Source: Dehalococcoidia bacterium (GTDB lineage: Bacteria > Chloroflexota > Dehalococcoidia > Lucifugimonadales > UBA1123). From it: a DNA stretch of 34,025 nt. A model generated the notes under the pieces. The model saw nothing but the letters and a program-made list of their open reading frames with translations. It was not told the origin of the DNA and did no database searches. The first letter of the stretch is position 1. Every line of letters begins with the position of its first letter. Positions 7,741 through 15,908 of this stretch are shown here, one piece after another. The stretch is taken from NCBI GenBank assembly GCA_021295915.1, contig JAGWBK010000014.1:1-34025 (forward strand). The letters run 5' to 3'. The translations under genes and the position numbers were made by a program.

Positions 7741-7752
7741 AGTGTGCAGGGA

Positions 7753-8628
7753 CTAGTTCCCAGCTTGGGCCTTCTTACGCAGCCCTGCAAGCACCTCGTT
7801 GAGGCTTCCGGACCTGAACCCCTCAAGGTCCAGCGTGACGTACGAGTACCCGATCGACCGGAAGAACTCCGTCACCTTTGCGCGGGTCGATTCCTCCGTC
7901 AGCGTCAGAAAGTCTGCGGTCTCGACCTCTATCCTCGCTACCGTATCGTGGTGACGTACACGGAGCTGACGGATGCCGATCTCGTCGTGCAGGAACTCCT
8001 CTGCCTGAGCGATCCGGGTCAGCGCCTCAACTGTCACAGGTGTCCCGTAGGGAATCCGTGACGACAGGCACGCCTGCGCCGGCTTGTCCCAAGTCGGCAG
8101 TTCCATTCCACGCGACAGCGTTCGGATTTCAGCCTTCGACAGCTCCGCCTCCACCATCGGGCTGCGGACGCCGTACTGTTTCGCCGCGTTGAGTCCGGGT
8201 CTGAAGTCGCCGAGGTCGTCGGTGTTCGTTCCGTTGGTGATGTGCTCGTAGCCCTCTTCCTGAGCATATGCTGCCAAGTAGGTGTATAGCTCATCCTTAC
8301 AGAAGAAGCAGCGGTTCGGGTTGTTCTCGGCGTAGTCTTCCCGTTCTACCTCATGGGTCTCGATCACGCGGTGATTGAGACCGAGCCGCCCAGCAAGCTC
8401 GACAGCATCCCGAAGCTCAGACGGCGCCAGGCTGGGAGACTTGGCCGTGACGGCCAGCGCCTTGTGACCGAGCACATCGTTGGCGGCAGCGGCGAGGAAC
8501 GCGCTGTCCACTCCGCCGGAGTACGCCACGATGACAGTCCCCATCTCGCGCAGTAAACCGCGCAGGGACTCCATCTTCCGCTCAGCGGTCTGCCTGTCTA
8601 CTATCTGGATTTCCGTCTGGGTTGCCAT
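7753..8628 (-). CDS. larE: LarE-type ATP-dependent sacrificial sulfur transferase
   Basis: LarE activates the pyridinium precursor of the nickel-pincer cofactor by adenylation and donates sulfur, in known cases from its own cysteine. From the ATG at 8628 (GGAG 8 bases upstream) the protein has 291 residues: the PP-loop SGGVDS (37-42), then NNPNRCFFCKDELY (Cys107, Cys110), NGTNTDDLGDFRPGLNAA (132-149) and QACLSSRIPYGTP with Cys187 at the place of the sacrificial cysteine of LarE. The longer reading frame to 8745 would overlap the upstream gene and lacks LarE similarity. No larB, larC or larA is in the window. It follows the PaREP1-like gene by 26 bases, perhaps on one transcript. Confidence 0.9.
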   Translation of the reverse strand: MATQTEIQIVDRQTAERKMESLRGLLREMGTVIVAYSGGVDSAFLAAAANDVLGHKALAVTAKSPSLAPSELRDAVELAGRLGLNHRVIETHEVEREDYAENNPNRCFFCKDELYTYLAAYAQEEGYEHITNGTNTDDLGDFRPGLNAAKQYGVRSPMVEAELSKAEIRTLSRGMELPTWDKPAQACLSSRIPYGTPVTVEALTRIAQAEEFLHDEIGIRQLRVRHHDTVARIEVETADFLTLTEESTRAKVTEFFRSIGYSYVTLDLEGFRSGSLNEVLAGLRKKAQAGN

Positions 8629-8654
8629 CGGCATTTCTCCGATAAGTTTTGCGG

Positions 8655-9029
8655 CTAAGCTGGGACATCCTCTAGCGAGTCCAGCTTGCCAAGCAGTCGC
8701 TTTACGCTGTCGATGTTGCCCACTACTGTTTGAAGGTCCATCCATCCCTCATAGAAGTTGACATGAAGACTACTCGCCACGCCAAAAAGTTCACGAATCT
8801 CGTTGTCGTGATTCTCTTCAGCTATTCTCCGAGCTGCGATGAACAGATGGCGGTGACTGTCATGTTGCCATCCGCGGTGCTCTGCGATGGGCTTGACGGC
8901 TCGAACCGCCGCACCCCATGCTTTCTCAGAAGCCTGAAGCTGGTCTCCACGTCCCAACTCTTCGTCGGCCTGCTGCATGAATTGGGGGCTGACCGCCCTA
9001 TGTTCGTTGGTGAGGGTCATCCTTCTCAC
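8655..9029 (-). CDS. PaREP1/HEPN-like small protein
   Basis: A helical protein of 124 residues. The stretch DEELGRGDQLQASEKAWGAAVRAVKPIAEHRGWQHDSHRHL matches the pattern of the PaREP1 family (ASEKAWGA...VK..A...GW.H..H..L), a group of HEPN-fold proteins. RGWQHDSH fits the Rx4-6H motif of HEPN ribonucleases, but PaREP1 members are uncharacterised, so nuclease activity is not assumed. The start may be GTG 9029 or ATG 9020; neither has a well-placed ribosome-binding site. It lies 31 bases after the broken endonuclease gene and 26 bases before larE on the same strand, at the tail of the restriction-modification run. Confidence 0.7.
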   Translation of the reverse strand: MRRMTLTNEHRAVSPQFMQQADEELGRGDQLQASEKAWGAAVRAVKPIAEHRGWQHDSHRHLFIAARRIAEENHDNEIRELFGVASSLHVNFYEGWMDLQTVVGNIDSVKRLLGKLDSLEDVPA

Positions 9030-9060
9030 TTAGATTTGGCGATTGGCTTCATGTCCAGTT

Positions 9061-9669
9061 CTAGGGTGCGACACCTATGAGTACCAGTGGAACGGCAGGA
9101 ATGCCTCTTCCTTGTCTCATGACGTTGAGCAAGTCTCGCTCGTAGTATGGCACACCCGAGGACATGTTTCTCTCAAGCTCCTTCATTGGAAGTATTTCGA
9201 TTCCGACGTCAATTACATCTGACACGAAGAATGCCATGTGCTTAACGAACAGATCGTGCGCCACGAAAGCGTACTTGCCGAACTGCACCTCCACGGCTAC
9301 TCGGTCCTTTACGAAATCTGTCTGATTGTACGAATAGATTGGTTCCTGCCCTGCTTCCTCAATGGCCATTTTCTGCTGACCTGGCGACAGGTTGACGATG
9401 GCCCGAACGATCTTTTCCTCAGCGGTTACCCAAAATCCTTGTCTTCTCTGCGCCCAACCACGTTCCTTGAAACCAGCCATAGCCTTGTTCATATCAATCG
9501 GCTAATACAGCAGGTTTCCAACCATGCTTCTTTCGCGGGAGACCTTGGTTCGGCAAGCCTCTGCGTCTACTGACTCAACGATCTCAAGAACCTCATTCCA
9601 AAGCTCTCTGCGATGAACAAGTAGAAACTCCTCGCCGTTCAGATGCGAATAGCGGGCGGCGACCTTCAT
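9061..9669 (-). pseudogene. BglII/BstYI-family type II restriction endonuclease, interrupted by TAG
   Basis: Read from the ATG at 9669, which shares a base with the methylase stop (TGATG), the frame codes 202 residues but has an in-frame TAG at codon 56 (9504-9502). Before the stop: MKVAARYSHLNGEEFLLVH ... DAEACRTK ... NLLY; after it: PIDMNKAMAGFKERGWAQ and on to PAVPLVLIGVAP. Both halves look like one BstYI-type enzyme of about 203 residues; from memory relatives read LYSP here, so TAG replaces a Ser codon (one base from TCG). The catalytic set is intact: Asp118, Glu127 and Gln129 in TDFVKDRVAVEVQF. Reinitiation at the ATG at 9492 would give only 143 residues without the N-terminal domain. 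It could be a pseudogene, a read-through or suppressed gene, or a sequencing or assembly error. Confidence 0.85.
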
Positions 9670-10592
9670 CAGTGTCCGCCTCCAGGCTTTGTAGGATCAT
9701 AGACTGGTTTGCCCATTGGCCGAGTCCTGAGTGTTCCGTTCCTCAACGCCTTCAATCGCTCGTGGCCTACATCAACGTACTCTCGCACGATGTCACACCC
9801 AAACCCAAGCCGACCATGTTTCACGGCTGCGATAACAGAGGATCCCACGCCCATGTACGGGTCGAAGACGTAGTCGCCTTCATTGGTCATTGACAGTACC
9901 AATCGCTCCACGAGCTCTACTGGAAACTGGCACGGGTGGACGGTCTTCTCGACGTGGTTGCTCTTGACGTTCGGGAACTCCCACACGTCGCTGGGGTTCT
10001 TACCGAGAGGATTGCCGGACAGCTTCCCAAGGTTTGGCCCTTTGAAATGACGCTTGTTGGGATACTTCGACGGCACCCGTATCGGATCGAGATTGAACGT
10101 GTAGTCGTCCGTCTTCGTAAACCAGTTGATTGTCTCGTATCTCCCAGAAAGACGCTTGCTGGAGTGCAGACCATGCCCGAAGTGCCACACGATTCGATTT
10201 CGGAGTTTGAGTTCGTGCGACTTGAAGATCGGGTACAGCGCTGTATCCAGTGGGGCGACTTCCCCGTCGTTTACGTAATTGCCCACCTGCCAGCAGAGTG
10301 ATCCAGTCGGGTGAAGGAGACGTACACACTCAGCAATGACACGAGACTGGCACGCTAGATAGTCTTCTAAAGGAGACCGCTTCTCGTAGGTCTTGCCAAT
10401 GTTGTACGGTGGCGAGGTGACGATGAGCTTCATCGAAGCGTCAGGCAGTCCACTCATGAACTCCAAGTTGTCCTGGCATACCATGACAGCCTCATGCGAG
10501 GCTTCCTGTGGGGCGCTGTCGCCATGTTCAGCATGAGGAGGCTCTAGGAGCGGCTGTTGAACATCTCGAATCTGTAACTGGCTGTCCACCAC
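9669..10592 (-). CDS. Type II DNA methyltransferase, TSPPY class (probable N4-cytosine)
   Basis: A modification enzyme of 307 residues. The catalytic motif IV TSPPYNIGKTYE (59-70) precedes the SAM-binding motif I FDPYMGVGSSVIAAVKHGRLGFGCDI (243-268), the beta-type order. TSPPY is typical of N4-cytosine methylases such as those paired with BglII-family enzymes, so a GATC-core target (RGATCY or AGATCT) is a reasonable guess from the partner. A GTG start at 10592 follows GAGGGGTAGG within and just after the end of the upstream SDR gene; the first 35 residues are poorly conserved-looking, so a later start is possible. All motifs look intact, unlike the neighbouring endonuclease. Confidence 0.88.
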   Translation of the reverse strand: MVDSQLQIRDVQQPLLEPPHAEHGDSAPQEASHEAVMVCQDNLEFMSGLPDASMKLIVTSPPYNIGKTYEKRSPLEDYLACQSRVIAECVRLLHPTGSLCWQVGNYVNDGEVAPLDTALYPIFKSHELKLRNRIVWHFGHGLHSSKRLSGRYETINWFTKTDDYTFNLDPIRVPSKYPNKRHFKGPNLGKLSGNPLGKNPSDVWEFPNVKSNHVEKTVHPCQFPVELVERLVLSMTNEGDYVFDPYMGVGSSVIAAVKHGRLGFGCDIVREYVDVGHERLKALRNGTLRTRPMGKPVYDPTKPGGGH

Positions 10593-10601
10593 CGTGTATT
10601 C

Positions 10602-11504
10602 CTACCCCTCCATCATCTCCTGGATGATCGCCTGCATCTCTCCGATGTAGTGCTGGTAGCTGCGGTTCTGATACCCAAGTATTCGTTGCGATTCTTCTGT
10701 ATCGTACCAGTCCATCCACCCTGGGGTGTCACGGTAGACGGCCATCTCGACCGGCGCGCCCATGACTTCAAAGAAGTCCTTCACATAGTCACGCCCGTGC
10801 TGTTGCCAGGTCGGTCCGCCAGCGACGTTGAAGATCTTGCCCCCCGCATCCGGAGCCGACGCTGATGCGAACAGCGCGTCAGCCACATCGTCGCGATGGA
10901 CCATCTCTACTCGCTGGCCCTCCATGAACGGCCACGGTGTCGGGGGCTCCAGAAACGCCGGGACCAGGATCCCCGCGATTCTCAGGGAGACCGTGTTGGT
11001 CAGCGACGACTCGAAGATCAGCTTCTCGCCTTCGATCTTACTGTCCGCGTAGATGTCTATCGCGCTCTGCGAGTGGCCCACCCGCACCGGCGGCTCTTCG
11101 CCGCTGGTGTCTCCGTACGTGCTGATCGACGATGTGAACACCATCCGGGTATCCGGTGCGCTCTGCTCCAGGGCACTGATGATGTTCTTCGTCCCATCTA
11201 CGTTCACCCTGAACGTCAGGTCACGGTCTCTCTCGCTGTTCGGCGGAAGTATCGCCGCCAGGTGAAGGACTGCGTCCACACCTTCAACGGCTACTCTGAC
11301 ACCGTCAGCGTCGGTGATGTCACCCTTGACGATCTCGATGCCTTCCTGCCCTTCAAGTCCTGTGAAGTCCATCATCGGAAGATCGAACACTCGGACCGCG
11401 CGTCCTGCCTCGACAAACATCTCGACAAGCTGCCGCCCGACACTGCCAGCGCCCCCGGTGATGAGTACCGCCTGCGCTGAGCTTGACGAAGCCGGGTTGG
11501 TCAC
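10602..11504 (-). CDS. NAD-dependent epimerase/dehydratase (extended SDR)
   Basis: A protein of 300 residues with the nucleotide motif ITGGAGSVGRQL (15-26), Asp at the end of the second strand (RVFDLP), HLAA (81-84), a Ser-rich strand MVFTSSISTYGD (121-132) and the catalytic pair Tyr152/Lys156 in IYADSKIEGEKL. This is a complete extended SDR acting on a nucleotide-sugar or similar ketone/alcohol substrate; the substrate is unknown. The start is GTG overlapping the previous stop as GTGA (11501-11504), and the methylase begins 9 bases after its stop, so the three genes are probably co-transcribed. Confidence 0.9.
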   Translation of the reverse strand: MTNPASSSSAQAVLITGGAGSVGRQLVEMFVEAGRAVRVFDLPMMDFTGLEGQEGIEIVKGDITDADGVRVAVEGVDAVLHLAAILPPNSERDRDLTFRVNVDGTKNIISALEQSAPDTRMVFTSSISTYGDTSGEEPPVRVGHSQSAIDIYADSKIEGEKLIFESSLTNTVSLRIAGILVPAFLEPPTPWPFMEGQRVEMVHRDDVADALFASASAPDAGGKIFNVAGGPTWQQHGRDYVKDFFEVMGAPVEMAVYRDTPGWMDWYDTEESQRILGYQNRSYQHYIGEMQAIIQEMMEG

Positions 11505-11824
11505 GTGAGTGTCGTCCCCTTCATTCCGGCGGCTTCGATCACATCCTGAGCACTCGAAATCAGGTCCGTTAGCGCTGGCTCGAACGAGTCCCAGTCACCG
11601 CTGTTCTTGTGGTTGAGCGCTGCGTCGGCGGCGCGCATTGCCGTGCGCGTCGGCGGTATGGACGGCATCGTCTGGAAGAAGAAAGTTCCGCTGACCTCGC
11701 CGAACTTGTCTACTATCTCTACGACTGAGGTCTCCCAGTCAGAGTTCTGTGTGCCGAGTCCGTCGGCTATCTGCTGGCATTTCGAGATGCTCTGTTCCAG
11801 CATCTCCTGTCCAGAGGGTGGCAT
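11501..11824 (-). CDS. Hypothetical helical protein
   Basis: A soluble protein of 107 residues, no family recognised. Composition and pattern (LEQSISKCQQIADGL ... VVEIVDKFGEV ... AMRAADAALNHKNSGDWDSFEPALTDLISSAQDVIEAAG) suggest a bundle of four helices. GGAGG lies 11 bases before the ATG. Its stop overlaps the GTG of the SDR gene by four bases, so the two are translationally coupled and may work together. Confidence 0.7.
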   Translation of the reverse strand: MPPSGQEMLEQSISKCQQIADGLGTQNSDWETSVVEIVDKFGEVSGTFFFQTMPSIPPTRTAMRAADAALNHKNSGDWDSFEPALTDLISSAQDVIEAAGMKGTTLT

Positions 11825-11930
11825 TTTCTCGTTATCCTCCGTATTCAGGAATCATGAACTTGTACCAAGCACATCTTGTGAAAGATGTGAATCTCTAGTT
11901 CCTGGCTCCTGGATTCTCGCTTCTTGCAAA

Positions 11931-11955
11931 AGGGGCGGGTACCGGACCCGCCCCT
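11931..11955 (-). terminator. Hairpin terminator after the DUF362 gene (GTAGGGGC-family palindrome)
   Basis: AGGGGCGGGT (11931-11940) and ACCCGCCCCT (11946-11955) form a perfect 10-base stem with a 5-base loop. On the minus strand it is followed by TTTTGC, as expected of a terminator for the DUF362 gene ending at 12034. Its sequence resembles the palindromes at 13600 and 17058. The rest of 11825-12033 shows nothing else I can name. Confidence 0.65.
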
Positions 11956-12033
11956 ATGATTTCAGACTATGTTACGACTGGCGGGGCACACCCAGCTTAG
12001 GCAATAGAGCCTGTGCTGAGTTAGCCGAAGCGC

Positions 12034-13458
12034 CTAATCGTCGTCATCGTCCGCTGGCACCAACTCCTCGAGCTCCGCTCCTACGTGGTGACCGTTCGTG
12101 GACTCCTCGTAGTGGTGCTTGATGGCGTCGATGTCGACCTCTTCTTTGCGGTCGAAGCCCCTGCCGTCGTGCCGGTCGTACGGGAACGGCATGAAGCGCT
12201 GGAACTTCTCCATGTAGCGAGGTCGGCTCGCCCGACGGTCGTATGGGAACCTGTGCATCTCTTCAGGCTGAGGCTCAACGTCGATCAGCTCGTAGTCGCG
12301 GCTGCCGAGTCCAATCTCGTGGCCGGTGTTGATGCTCGCGACCTCGCTCTGAGAATGGAACGTCGCGGCAGCGGCCTCGAACTTGCGGTCGCCGGGGTGA
12401 TGGGCTTCCATCAGCTCGGCGGCGGAGCCAGGCATACCGGCGGAGCGCTTGGCGGCGTCGACACAGGCCATGTCGATCGCGACCGCGTCAGTGGACGCGA
12501 ATACGCCCAGGTGCGGCACTATCGGAATGTCGGCATGGTTCGCGCAGTCGCAGCGAGGCGATACGTCGATTGCCATGTTGATGTATCCGACCTTGCCGTT
12601 CAGCGCCTTCTCTACGCCCAGGCAGGCGTCTGCGATGGCGATGTCGACAGCGTCGAAGTTGACCGGCGGAATCTCCAGGATTCCACGGCTGCCCATCACG
12701 CCGAAACAGCCAAGGCAGGTCGCGCACTTCTCGCGCTCCCACTCGAGCTCGTCGTTCTCGTTGATGTGCCACAGGTCATATGGACAGCAGTCTTCAAGAA
12801 GCTCCCAGTCGGGTGTGTTGGCCTTGCCCTTGAATGCCTCAGGATGGAAGACCGCGGCAGCGCCGAGACCGTAGTTCGGGTGGCCGCCCATGTGGACGTT
12901 GAGCTTGCCGCGCTTGGACTGGGCGCCGATGCCCAGGTTCTTGAGCGCGCCGCCGATGACGCCCATGCCGTGACCCTTGAAGTGGGTCAGAGCAATAAGC
13001 ACGTCGGCCGCTGCGATTGCCTCAGCTACGTAGGCCTCTTTCAGCAGGTATCCCTCGGGGATATCGACCCTGAAGTCAGCGGTGCCGAGCCAGCCGTCCG
13101 CGCAAACGAACGGGCAGCCGAGCGTGGCCGAGTTGAAGCCGTTGCGCTCTGCAGTCAGCAGGATGTCGAGCTGGCTGGAGCGGGAGCCGTAGGGGGCGTA
13201 TGTCGACGTCGTGGTGTCACAGACGAAAGGCCTGCCACCAAGCTCCTTGATCCTGTCAGCGAGCGCTCGTGGATAGACTGGTCGCAGATAGGCGGAGTTG
13301 TTCCACTCGCCGCAATGAATCTTGATTGCTACCACGTCGTTGGGCTTGATCATCTTGTCCAGCCCAGCCGCATCGAAGACCGTGGTCATTTTCGCTACGA
13401 GGCTGGTCTCCGTGGACGTCGAATGAGCGTCCATCCAATAGACTTTGGAGTTGCCCAT
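12034..13458 (-). CDS. DUF362 domain protein
   Basis: A protein of 474 residues. The DUF362 core is recognisable from VVAIKIHCGEWNNSAYLRP (about 43-61), GGRPFVCDTTTSTY, and IALTHFKGHGMGVIGGALKNLGIG (about 155-178), to HLGVFASTDAVAIDMACVDA. A cysteine cluster CATCLGCFG (about 244-252) and CDCANH suggest metal or Fe-S binding, but only part of a ferredoxin motif is present. The last ~90 residues are Arg/His/Asp-rich and end in five aspartates. DUF362 proteins are often annotated as Fe-S oxidoreductases but their reaction is unknown. An AGGGAGGG ribosome-binding site precedes the ATG, and a good promoter lies upstream. Confidence 0.85.
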   Translation of the reverse strand: MGNSKVYWMDAHSTSTETSLVAKMTTVFDAAGLDKMIKPNDVVAIKIHCGEWNNSAYLRPVYPRALADRIKELGGRPFVCDTTTSTYAPYGSRSSQLDILLTAERNGFNSATLGCPFVCADGWLGTADFRVDIPEGYLLKEAYVAEAIAAADVLIALTHFKGHGMGVIGGALKNLGIGAQSKRGKLNVHMGGHPNYGLGAAAVFHPEAFKGKANTPDWELLEDCCPYDLWHINENDELEWEREKCATCLGCFGVMGSRGILEIPPVNFDAVDIAIADACLGVEKALNGKVGYINMAIDVSPRCDCANHADIPIVPHLGVFASTDAVAIDMACVDAAKRSAGMPGSAAELMEAHHPGDRKFEAAAATFHSQSEVASINTGHEIGLGSRDYELIDVEPQPEEMHRFPYDRRASRPRYMEKFQRFMPFPYDRHDGRGFDRKEEVDIDAIKHHYEESTNGHHVGAELEELVPADDDDD

Positions 13459-13534
13459 AGTTTCCCTCCCTGTCGGGCTCCTGTAACCCAGCTATATCTG
13501 GATACGCACAATTGTAGATATGACAGTCTCGGTG

Positions 13535-13563
13535 AGCGTAACATTGGGTATGTACCTTGTCAA
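13535..13563 (-). promoter_or_regulatory. Sigma70-type promoter for the DUF362 gene
   Basis: On the minus strand a perfect -35 TTGACA (13563-13558) is followed after 17 bases by TACGCT (13540-13535), a weak -10. Transcription would start near 13528, about 70 bases before the ATG. Confidence 0.45.
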
Positions 13564-13599
13564 CGCAACTATAGGCGAATTGCCATACCGTCACACCAG

Positions 13600-13627
13600 G
13601 TAGGGGCTGTTCGCGAACCGCCCCTAC
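13600..13627. repeat. GTAGGGGC-family intergenic palindrome
   Basis: GTAGGGGC (13600-13607) pairs with GCCCCTAC (13620-13627), and the interior GTTCGCGAAC (13609-13618) is itself a perfect palindrome; one mismatch separates the two. There is no T-run on either side, so it is not an evident terminator. It sits in the divergent gap between DUF362 and the beta-propeller gene. A second copy is at 17058 and a related one at 11931. Confidence 0.7.
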
Positions 13628-13678
13628 GACAACTGTTCGCTTGTGATGAAGGCCGTAAGTCCGGATCAGGAGAATCGA

Positions 13679-14332
13679 ATGCCCAAGATTGAAGACATGT
13701 GGCTCACGCCATGCCCGAGGCCGAACGGACTCCAGGCTGCTGACGACGGCCTGTGGGTGATCTCAGCAGACGATGGAAGCAGGCTCCAGAAGCTGGACTA
13801 TGAGACCGGCGAGGCCATGATCGACGTCACAACAGAGACCTTCAGGTCCAGCGGTCTCACCGTGGGCGGAGGCAACGTTTGGGTCGCATCTACGCACAAC
13901 TCAAGGCTCTACAAGCTCAACGATGACGGCTCGACCGTCAGCTTCCACGAACCGCCGGGAAGCGATGTCTGGGACCCTCGCGACACCGGCCCAAACTACA
14001 ACCGTCCTCACGGCATGGAGTGGATGGGCGATACCATATGGATTGCCGCCAAGCCTGCGCTGAGGCTGTATCTCGTCGACTCAGAAACGCTGGAGCCAAG
14101 GCACTCCATACCGACCCCAGGAGCTGCCCCTCACGGCATCGCGTGGGATGGCGAAACGCTCTGGTGTGCCGACAGGGCCATGCAGAAGATCCACCGGCTG
14201 GACCCCGATAACGGCGACATCCACGACGAGATCGAGGTCAAGTCACCGGAGCTTCATGGCCTCACCATGCACGATGGCGCGCTCTGGTTCTGTTGCGACC
14301 CCAGCGGACGTGTCTGCCGGATAGAGCTTTAG
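13679..14332 (+). CDS. Beta-propeller (Vgb/SMP-30/NHL-like) protein
   Basis: A protein of 217 residues from the ATG at 13679, chosen because AGGAG lies 8 bases upstream; an in-frame ATG further upstream has no such site. Repeated units of the type GLxVxxxxVWVAS..NSRLYKLN, GMEWMGDTIWIAAKPALRLYLVD, GIAWDGETLWCADRAMQKIHRLD and GLTMHDGALWFCCDPSGRVCRIEL show about five blades. No signal peptide is visible. Such proteins range from lyases to lactonases to simple scaffolds, and no catalytic set can be read. It is followed after 42 bases by a VOC protein on the same strand. Confidence 0.8.
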   Translation: MPKIEDMWLTPCPRPNGLQAADDGLWVISADDGSRLQKLDYETGEAMIDVTTETFRSSGLTVGGGNVWVASTHNSRLYKLNDDGSTVSFHEPPGSDVWDPRDTGPNYNRPHGMEWMGDTIWIAAKPALRLYLVDSETLEPRHSIPTPGAAPHGIAWDGETLWCADRAMQKIHRLDPDNGDIHDEIEVKSPELHGLTMHDGALWFCCDPSGRVCRIEL

Positions 14333-14374
14333 TCGGGAGTCACCGAGTTCGAGTCAACACTTTGGAGGAGAGAC

Positions 14375-14755
14375 ATGCCTACCTACTCGTACGACCACAT
14401 TCACCTTCGCACCCAGGACCCGATGGCCACCGCTCGCTGGTACAACGAGATGTTCGGCGCTGAGATCATCGAATCAGTCCAGACAGACGGCCAAGCCCGG
14501 ATCGATCTGGATATCAACGGCCTCACCATCTTCATCGCCAGGGCAGATGAGAGCGCTACGGAGGCTCCCGGGGAGTCATACCTGGGCCTGGACCACTTCG
14601 GTCTGCTGGTGGACGACATAGAAGAAGCTGCCGCCGATCTGAAGGCCAAGGGCGCCGAATTCTCCACTGAGCCGTTCCAACTACGGCCTGGGCTCAAGAT
14701 CGCCTACGTGCTGGCTCCGGAAAACGTGAGGATCGAGCTTCTGGAAAGGGACTAG
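14375..14755 (+). CDS. VOC (glyoxalase/bleomycin-resistance) family protein
   Basis: A protein of 126 residues with two beta-alpha-beta-beta-beta modules. The metal-ligand positions are visible: His in YDHIHLRT at the start of module one, Glu/Asp near LDINGLTIFIA, His in LGLDHFGLLVDD opening module two, and Glu in VRIELLERD at the end. It resembles small lactoylglutathione-lyase or dioxygenase-like members; the substrate is unknown. GGAGGAG precedes the ATG. Its TAG stop shares the tetranucleotide CTAG with the stop of the convergent monooxygenase gene. Confidence 0.88.
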   Translation: MPTYSYDHIHLRTQDPMATARWYNEMFGAEIIESVQTDGQARIDLDINGLTIFIARADESATEAPGESYLGLDHFGLLVDDIEEAAADLKAKGAEFSTEPFQLRPGLKIAYVLAPENVRIELLERD

Positions 14756-15825
14756 TCCGCCGCAATGGCCTCTTCGGCGAACTCCGGCATCACCTCTTCG
14801 GCGAACATCTGAATGGAGCGGAGCCACTTGCCCTGCTCCAGTCCAGCCGCGCCGAACTTGCCGAAGATGCGGTTGATCCCTTTCGACCTCAGCACCTCCA
14901 GCCTCTCGCACACAACCTCTGGGGTTCCGATCAGCGGGCGGATGCCCTCTTCCCTGGCGCGCACGGCAGCCAGCTCACGGTCGCGATCGCGATGCACCCA
15001 GTGTTTGTAGTTGTCAGGGATATTGCCGTCCTTATCGGCCGGGTTCCCGATACGGTAGAACTCCTCGTTGATGGCCGCTTCCAACCCCGCCGTCTCACTC
15101 TCTGCCTCTTCCATCGTCGGCGCGACATACACGTTCGCGCTCACCGGCAGGTCGATGTGCTCATGCGGGTTGCCGTGGTGCTCCATTCGCTCGTGCCACA
15201 TCTCGACGATGCGTGGCGTCTGACCGAGTGTCGTCGTCGGACCGCCCACCAGGATCGGCACCCCGATCTGCGCCGCGTAGTCGACGCTCTCAGGGCTGGT
15301 GCTGACCGCAATATAGATCGGCGGTCCCGGCTTCTGGATTGGCTTTGGTATCACCCAGATGTCTTCGACATCGACGAACTCACCCTTGTAGGTGAGGTTG
15401 CCGTCCTCCCAGCACTTCTGGACGACGTCGAGGTACTCCTTGAACATGTCCCTGGACCTGGTGATGTCCACCCCCATGCCGTGGAACTCCTGCGCCTGGT
15501 ACCCGGCGCCTACGCCCAGGTTGAATCTGCCGCCTGAGACGATGTCGATGATCGCCGCCTCTTCAGCGACCTGCACAGGGTTGTGGAATGGCAATATGAC
15601 GATCGATGTGCCAATCCGCGCCTGCGTCGTCCTTGCTGCCACCGCCCCCATGAACGAGAAGACTCCTGAGAGTATCCCGTGTCTCGAGAAGTGGTGCTCA
15701 CCGAGCCAGATGTCCTGTATGCCGAGCTTGTCTGCGAACTCCACCTGCTCCAGCGCATTCATAAGCGTGTCCTGATCGGACATCGTCTCATGCCACCTGA
15801 TAACGTCGAACATACCGAATCTCAT
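14752..15825 (-). CDS. Luciferase-like (LLM class) flavin-dependent monooxygenase
   Basis: A protein of 357 residues from the ATG at 15825, preceded by CAGGAG at a good distance; the frame extends upstream but without similarity. It has the bacterial-luciferase TIM-barrel signature: MRFGMFDVIRWHE, LGIQDIWLGEHHFSRHG, ARIGTSIVILPFHNPVQVAEEAAIIDIVSGGRFNLGVGAGYQAQEFHGMGVD, and GTPEVVCERLEVL near the C-terminus. These enzymes use reduced FMN or F420 to oxygenate or oxidise organic substrates; expansions of such enzymes are known in SAR202-type Chloroflexota. The substrate is unknown. Confidence 0.92.
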   Translation of the reverse strand: MRFGMFDVIRWHETMSDQDTLMNALEQVEFADKLGIQDIWLGEHHFSRHGILSGVFSFMGAVAARTTQARIGTSIVILPFHNPVQVAEEAAIIDIVSGGRFNLGVGAGYQAQEFHGMGVDITRSRDMFKEYLDVVQKCWEDGNLTYKGEFVDVEDIWVIPKPIQKPGPPIYIAVSTSPESVDYAAQIGVPILVGGPTTTLGQTPRIVEMWHERMEHHGNPHEHIDLPVSANVYVAPTMEEAESETAGLEAAINEEFYRIGNPADKDGNIPDNYKHWVHRDRDRELAAVRAREEGIRPLIGTPEVVCERLEVLRSKGINRIFGKFGAAGLEQGKWLRSIQMFAEEVMPEFAEEAIAAD

Positions 15826-15908
15826 GACGGGCTCCTGTCTGCAGCTAGCGTCGGACAGCCTGATCTGGCCAAGCACATTCTATATCACGTCTCACAAGTT
15901 CGGCATTG

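Noticed and set aside
8629-8745. N-terminal extension of larE to 8745
   Set aside because: The additional 39 residues overlap the PaREP1-like gene in another frame, and a well-placed GGAG precedes the ATG at 8628.
12085-13692. Open frame of 535 codons on the plus strand opposite the DUF362 gene
   Set aside because: It mirrors the codon bias of the real gene on the minus strand, has low-complexity Val/Arg/Asp-rich sequence and no family motif, and would leave the DUF362 gene wholly antisense.
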